Below the pieces are notes generated by a model. The model ran no database searches and had not been told where the DNA came from. It saw only the letters and a list, made by a program, of their open reading frames with translations. A stretch of 13,227 nucleotides of DNA from Alistipes sp. GTDB taxonomy: Bacteria; Bacteroidota; Bacteroidia; Bacteroidales; Rikenellaceae. Below are positions 8,341 through 13,227 of this stretch, one piece after another (the stretch's first letter is position 1; each line of letters begins with the position of its first letter). The stretch covers positions 1 to 13,227 of the forward strand of contig JAGCLX010000007.1 in assembly GCA_017646785.1 (NCBI GenBank), read 5' to 3'. The position numbers and the translations under genes were made by a program.

Positions 8341-9110
8341 TACTTTAGCTTCTCAATGATAAGGTCGGCAACCTTCTTGCCCGAGAGGAGCATACCTCCA
8401 AAGATGGGACCCATGCGGGGTGTGCCACTTACGGCAGATGCCGCCATACCGCAGACATAGAGGCCGGGATATATCTCCTTTGTGCCATTTACAACCTCCT
8501 CTTCGCCAGCCACAACGTCCAACGAACGCTCGCCTATAACCTCGCCCGTGTCGGTTGCCAGACGTATGCCATTCTTGCGTGCTACGGTGCGGCACATCTC
8601 GCTGTCGTGACCAGTGCCGTCGATTACACACTTAGCCATGATGTTGAGCGGGTCTACGTGCATGCCCTCGCGGAGCACCGGGGTCCAGTTTACCACAACG
8701 CCGCTTACCTCATCGTTCTTGAACACCACATCTTCCACAGAGTAGCAGTTGAAGATTGTTGCTCCCGCATGCACAGCCTTGTAGAGCAGTGCCGAGGTGC
8801 TCTCTACGGAGTCCATGACATAGAGGTGGTCGTCGTACTGCTCGAAGTTGATGTCGAACTCCTTGATGATGTGTAGCGCCTCCTCCTGAACTACAATCTG
8901 GTTGAACATCATAGCGCCACCCCACATGCCACCGCCGGGTGATAGCTTGCGGTCGAACTGTGCAACCTTCAATCCCGCCTTTGCGAGGTAGTATGCTGCG
9001 ACGATGCCCGAGGGACCACCACCCACGATGGCTACGTCCAGGTCCAAGTTGCGCTCCAACTTGTTGAAATAGGTGCTGATAATACCGTGTGATACGTTTC
9101 TTTCAATCAT
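8340..9110 (-). CDS. thi4: Thi4-type thiazole synthase (sulfide-dependent, ADP-thiazole forming)
   Basis: This 256-residue protein makes adenosine diphosphate-5-(beta-ethyl)-4-methylthiazole-2-carboxylate from NAD, glycine and a sulfur source. It shows the dinucleotide-binding start VAIVGGGPSG (26-35), the SPGGGMWGGAMMFN segment (57-70), VVNWTPV (139-145), GTGHDSEMC (165-173) and the C-terminal SGTPRMGPIFGGM (228-240). At the position of the sacrificial Cys205 of yeast Thi4, the segment GMHVDP has His151, as in the archaeal enzymes, which use free sulfide and Fe(II) catalytically. It should therefore be non-suicidal. It lies between thiC (33-base gap) and a ThiE/TenI-like gene (1-base overlap), with no thiG, thiS, thiF or thiH nearby. 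Archaeal homologues have sometimes been labelled ribose 1,5-bisphosphate isomerases; the operon argues for the thiamin role. Confidence 0.93.
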   Translation of the reverse strand: MIERNVSHGIISTYFNKLERNLDLDVAIVGGGPSGIVAAYYLAKAGLKVAQFDRKLSPGGGMWGGAMMFNQIVVQEEALHIIKEFDINFEQYDDHLYVMDSVESTSALLYKAVHAGATIFNCYSVEDVVFKNDEVSGVVVNWTPVLREGMHVDPLNIMAKCVIDGTGHDSEMCRTVARKNGIRLATDTGEVIGERSLDVVAGEEEVVNGTKEIYPGLYVCGMAASAVSGTPRMGPIFGGMLLSGKKVADLIIEKLK

Positions 9111-9143
9111 AGTTTTAATCTGTTTTATGGTTATGGGGAATAG

Positions 9144-10739
<1,596 letters not shown>

Positions 10740-10746
10740 TTATTAG

Positions 10747-11394
10747 TTAATAGGTTGTCAATTTAAGCGATGTTAGCACTTTTCGTGTTTCAGCCACAGG
10801 GTCCTGAGCATTCAATATGCTGCCACTTAGCGCAATGCCATCTATGCCACACGCCACGATAGAGGGGATATCCCGCTTCGTAATACCGCCTATGGCGACA
10901 ATAGGGATGCTGATGTTGTGCTCACGCATTTGGGTTACTATAGTGCGGTAGCCCTCCAAGCCGAGTGTTGGCGCGAGGTTCTGTTTTGTCGTGGTGTAGC
11001 GATAGGGACCACAGCCAAAGTAGTCGGGCGTGGCGGTGCGCAGGATGTTGACAATATCCTCGAAGGTGTTTACCGTGCCACCTATGATAAATCCCTCGCC
11101 GAGAATTTTGCGTGCCTCAGCTATGGGCATATCGCTCTTGCCGAGGTGTACGCCGTCAGCACCTATGCGCTTGGCAAGTGCGACATTGTCGTCGATTATA
11201 AACGTCGCGCCATGCTCCTTGCACATCTTCTGCACCGTGAGGGCTGTCGCTTCTAACAACTCCTCCGAAGCCTCCTTCATGCGTAGCTGTATCCATCTGC
11301 AGCCACCCTCCAAGGCTATGCGTGCCGAGTCGATGTAGGAGTAGCGGTCGTTGTAATGTGTAATAAATTGTAATTGATGGTTATTCATTCTCAT
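10747..11394 (-). CDS. thiE: Thiamin phosphate synthase ThiE
   Basis: This 215-residue beta/alpha-barrel enzyme joins HMP-PP and thiazole phosphate (or its carboxylate) to give thiamin phosphate. The active-site landmarks are complete: Gln36-Leu-Arg-Met-Lys40, Asp68-Asp69 in FIIDDN, Asp88 in HLGKSDMP, GCGPYRYTTTK (127-137) for the phosphate and pyrophosphate loop, AIGGIT (167-172) and ALSGSIL (188-194). This contrasts with the second, degenerate family member at the end of the operon. The first ATG at 11394 lies inside the end of thiD, giving a 14-base overlap; a second ATG at 11388 is also possible. Either way translation is probably coupled to thiD. Confidence 0.95.
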   Translation of the reverse strand: MRMNNHQLQFITHYNDRYSYIDSARIALEGGCRWIQLRMKEASEELLEATALTVQKMCKEHGATFIIDDNVALAKRIGADGVHLGKSDMPIAEARKILGEGFIIGGTVNTFEDIVNILRTATPDYFGCGPYRYTTTKQNLAPTLGLEGYRTIVTQMREHNISIPIVAIGGITKRDIPSIVACGIDGIALSGSILNAQDPVAETRKVLTSLKLTTY

Positions 11395-12262
11395 AGTAGA
11401 CGTACATTGTTTGTGGACTAAAGCCGTGATTTACGGGACCGTAGCCGTGACCGATTGCAATGTCGGCACCATGGCGTATAGCCTCGGTTACATACTCCTT
11501 GGCATGGCGTATGGCCTCCGCCATGTCGTAGCCACGTGCTATGTATGCCGCTATGGCCGAGGATAGCGTACACCCTGTGCCGTGGGTATTGCGTGTGGTT
11601 ATGGTGTCGGAGGTGTAGGTGGTAGATTCTATGCCCTGAGCAGAGCGTGTAAAGAGTATGTCGCTCTTAGTGTCGCCCACCTCGTGACCACCCTTAAGGA
11701 GTATCGCCCTAACACCATAGCCGAAGAGGTGCTCGGCAGCGCGCATCTTATCCTCGTAGGTCGTTATTGGCATGTTGGCAAGAGCCTCCATCTCGGGGAT
11801 GTTGGGCGTAAGGAGTGTAGCTATGGGTAGCAGACGGTGCTTTATGACCTCCATAGCCTCGGTGGAGAGCAGACGGTGGCCACTTGTAGATACGATTACG
11901 GGGTCAAGAATAGTGGGAATAGGGTAGTTGGCGAGTGCCTCAGCCACGCTTGTGGCAATCTCAGCGTTGGCGAGCATGCCAATTTTTATGACAAAGGGGT
12001 GCAGGTCCTCCATAACGGCAATAACCTGCTCGTGCACTACTTGTGGTGGTAGCGCAAGTTGAGAGTGTACCCCTTGGGTATTTTGCGCAGTGATAGCCGT
12101 AATGGCCGTTGCGCCGTATACTCCGAGGGCGGAAAATGTCTTGATGTCGGCTTGTATGCCTGCACCTCCCGAAGAGTCTGAGCCCGCTATCGAAAGGGCT
12201 ACGCCGTACTCTTTCCTGTGTGAGATGCCGCGTGGATTAACCTCGTTGTTGTTTATAACCAT
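11381..12262 (-). CDS. thiD: Hydroxymethylpyrimidine/phosphomethylpyrimidine kinase ThiD
   Basis: This ribokinase-fold enzyme phosphorylates HMP and HMP-P to HMP-PP, the ThiE substrate. The signature [18 protein letters not shown] (24-41) is at the N-terminus. [10 protein letters not shown] (150-159), LLKGGH (188-193) and [12 protein letters not shown] (225-236), with the anion-hole glycines and Cys231, are also present. The reading frame is open back to an ATG at 12346, but that start would put the intrinsic terminator inside the gene. I therefore choose the ATG at 12262, the first after the terminator, giving 293 residues (usual family size about 265-280, so the true start could be slightly further in). 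No clear Shine-Dalgarno is seen. It is the first gene of the operon, and its end overlaps thiE. Confidence 0.93.
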   Translation of the reverse strand: MVINNNEVNPRGISHRKEYGVALSIAGSDSSGGAGIQADIKTFSALGVYGATAITAITAQNTQGVHSQLALPPQVVHEQVIAVMEDLHPFVIKIGMLANAEIATSVAEALANYPIPTILDPVIVSTSGHRLLSTEAMEVIKHRLLPIATLLTPNIPEMEALANMPITTYEDKMRAAEHLFGYGVRAILLKGGHEVGDTKSDILFTRSAQGIESTTYTSDTITTRNTHGTGCTLSSAIAAYIARGYDMAEAIRHAKEYVTEAIRHGADIAIGHGYGPVNHGFSPQTMYVYYENE

Positions 12263-12290
12263 AATAACGTGTATAAAAAACGAGGTGCCC

Positions 12291-12332
12291 GAAAAGAAAA
12301 AAACGCATACCTCAAGATATGGGGTATGCGTT
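12291..12332 (-). terminator. Intrinsic terminator downstream of the TPP riboswitch
   Basis: On the minus strand, AACGCATACC pairs perfectly with GGTATGCGTT (10 base pairs, 11-base loop; plus-strand arms 12302-12311 and 12323-12332). A run of seven T, then C and four T follows at once. It lies about 15 bases after the riboswitch and before the thiD start, so it is the likely switch output: TPP binding favours termination before thiD. Confidence 0.88.
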
Positions 12333-12347
12333 ATGATATTATCCACA

Positions 12348-12415
12348 ATTCCTACGGCAGTACTAACTGCATCAGGTTCGAGGGTATAATCTCAGCCAAT
12401 CAAGGCACCCCTTTG
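12348..12415 (-). promoter_or_regulatory. TPP riboswitch (THI-box)
   Basis: Read on the minus strand, the conserved THI-box core is present in order: GGGGTGCC, GGCTGAGA, ACCC, GAACCTGATGCAGTTAGTAC and TGCCGTAGGAA. These hold the pyrimidine-sensing CUGAGA loop and the pyrophosphate-sensing region of the aptamer. It begins within a few bases of the predicted transcription start and is followed by an intrinsic terminator, then thiD. This makes it a transcription-attenuation leader for the whole thiD-thiE-thiC-thi4-tenI-like operon. Confidence 0.97.
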
Positions 12416-12422
12416 TTTGATG

Positions 12423-12454
12423 CAAATGTACGATTTTTTTTCTGAAGCAACAAA
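12423..12454 (-). promoter_or_regulatory. Promoter of the thiamin operon (TTTG-N20-TACATTTG)
   Basis: On the minus strand, TTTG (plus 12451-12454) is followed after 20 bases by TACATTTG (plus 12423-12430). This matches the Bacteroidetes housekeeping promoter consensus of a -33 TTTG and a -7 TAnnTTTG. Transcription would start near 12416-12417, directly before the riboswitch, leaving almost no extra leader. Confidence 0.8.
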
Positions 12455-12575
12455 TCTTTGTATGAAATATTTATTCCAGATAGTTTTTTTAGTTTTCGAC
12501 ACATAAATACCTAATTTACTAATGTATGATTATCAATACTTTATATATGATTCTAAACATATAGCTGCACATTTT

Positions 12576-12607
12576 TTTGAAATTTTTTTGAAAAGTTTCT
12601 ATTTTAT
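12576..12607 (+). promoter_or_regulatory. Possible promoter of the right-edge gene (weak)
   Basis: TTTG at 12576-12579 and TATTTTAT at 12600-12607 are 20 bases apart, the right spacing for the Bacteroidetes promoter, but the -7 box is a poor match (TTAT instead of TTTG). The surrounding 12430-12623 stretch is very AT-rich and holds no gene; apart from the thiamin promoter, I see nothing else clear in it. Confidence 0.3.
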
Positions 12608-12623
12608 ATAAAAAACATACGAT

Positions 12624-13227
12624 ATGAAACAGAACATGACTTTTGAAGATTTGGAGGGAGCTTTGATGCTTATCTCCTATGATACGGTTGATGAGGATGG
12701 CGTTGTCGAGCGTGAAACTCTTGCCTACACCTATGCTGATGGCAAACTCAAATTCTACACTTTCGATGCCGAAGGTGTCACCCTCGATGCGTCGTTCGAC
12801 CCTTACGACCATGAGATTTTGAAGGTCACTACCTACGACTTCGACCCCGACGACTACGAAGATGCTACCGACCTTGTAAAGGCGATACTCAAACACGAGG
12901 GCCGAGAGATTATCAAGGAGGCTCCATACAACGAGTGGGAGATTATGGACAACAAGGTCAATATCGTGGTCTATAATGCCGAGCGAGAGTTGGTTGCCGA
13001 GCATAGCTGGAAGGGTAGAGCGAAGAAGAAGAATGTCGCCCCAAAGGAGCCGGAGATGACCGAGGAGGAGAAGATGGAGGCTTTTCAGAGGTCTTGGCGG
13101 GCAAAAATGGAGGTCGACGAGCAAAACTTTAAGAGTGATAGGCGTATGCTCTTTTTTCACCTCTTTTTGATGGTTGTGGCAGGAGGTCTTACTGCTTGGC
13201 TCGGATACTGTTTGGAGTGGTCCACCA
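12624..13227 (+). CDS. Unrecognised acidic protein with one membrane segment (3' end beyond window)
   Basis: The frame is open from the ATG at 12624 to the right edge (201 codons and one base), so the C-terminus is missing. I do not recognise the family. Residues 1-130 are acidic, rich in Asp and Glu, and look like a small beta-rich domain (YTYADGKLKFYTFD at 36-49, VNIVVYN at 112-118). Residues 131-172 form a charged linker (KKKNVAPKEPEMTEEEKME at 134-152). A hydrophobic segment follows at about 175-197 (LFFHLFLMVVAGGLTAWLG), preceded by Arg173-Arg174. With no N-terminal signal peptide, the acidic domain is probably cytoplasmic and the protein held by a C-proximal helix. Codon use resembles the neighbouring genes, so I take it as real; the minus-strand frame across it is its shadow. 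Confidence 0.7.
   Translation, partial: MKQNMTFEDLEGALMLISYDTVDEDGVVERETLAYTYADGKLKFYTFDAEGVTLDASFDPYDHEILKVTTYDFDPDDYEDATDLVKAILKHEGREIIKEAPYNEWEIMDNKVNIVVYNAERELVAEHSWKGRAKKKNVAPKEPEMTEEEKMEAFQRSWRAKMEVDEQNFKSDRRMLFFHLFLMVVAGGLTAWLGYCLEWST

Noticed and set aside
12263..12346. Longer N-terminus for ThiD starting at 12346
   Set aside because: It would translate through the intrinsic terminator directly after the riboswitch and adds a Phe-rich stretch not expected in the ThiD family.
12519..13160. 213-codon minus-strand open frame at the right end
   Set aside because: It is antisense to the acidic plus-strand gene, gives a Leu/Val-rich protein with no recognisable motif, and comes from GAG/GAC/GAT codons read backwards.

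Overview
The window looks like a chromosomal piece of a gut-type Bacteroidales bacterium, most likely near Rikenellaceae/Alistipes (family-level placement is a guess). The evidence is: TAnnTTTG -7 promoter elements, including one full TTTG-N20-TACATTTG promoter; genes without clear Shine-Dalgarno sequences; lipoprotein signal peptides; a fimbrillin-like N-terminal module joined to BspA-type leucine-rich repeats; and a GH2 lipoprotein of the Bacteroidetes type. I see no rRNA, tRNA, CRISPR array, insertion sequence or phage gene.

Layout. (1) 1-1967, minus strand: a large surface lipoprotein, cut by the left edge, made of a fimbrillin-like N-terminal part followed by near-identical 69-bp (23-residue) repeats. 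(2) 1968-2117: a short divergent intergenic region with a -7 element for each direction. (3) 2118-7772, plus strand: four tightly packed genes, namely two M16 peptidase subunits (one with the zinc site, one without), an HD-domain hydrolase and a GH2 glycosidase lipoprotein. (4) 7789-12454, minus strand, convergent with the previous group: a thiamin biosynthesis operon. In transcription order it has a sigma-ABfr-type promoter, a TPP riboswitch, an intrinsic terminator, thiD, thiE, thiC, a Thi4-type thiazole synthase and a short ThiE/TenI-like protein. (5) 12624 to the right edge, plus strand: an unrecognised acidic protein with one membrane segment.

How the genes work together. ThiC makes HMP-P from AIR, ThiD phosphorylates it to HMP-PP, and Thi4 makes the thiazole as an ADP adduct from NAD, glycine and sulfide. 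ThiE joins the two halves into thiamin phosphate. No thiG, thiS, thiF or thiH lies in the operon, so Thi4 appears to replace that whole branch. Thi4 has His151 where yeast Thi4 has its sacrificial cysteine, which points to a catalytic, sulfide-dependent enzyme. TPP made by the pathway should bind the leader and end transcription before thiD.

The points most worth a second look are the Thi4 operon with an extra ThiE/TenI-like protein that lacks a metal-binding aspartate (and the unassigned ADP-thiazole hydrolysis step), possible extra RNA pairings around the thiD start, and the repeat array of the surface lipoprotein.
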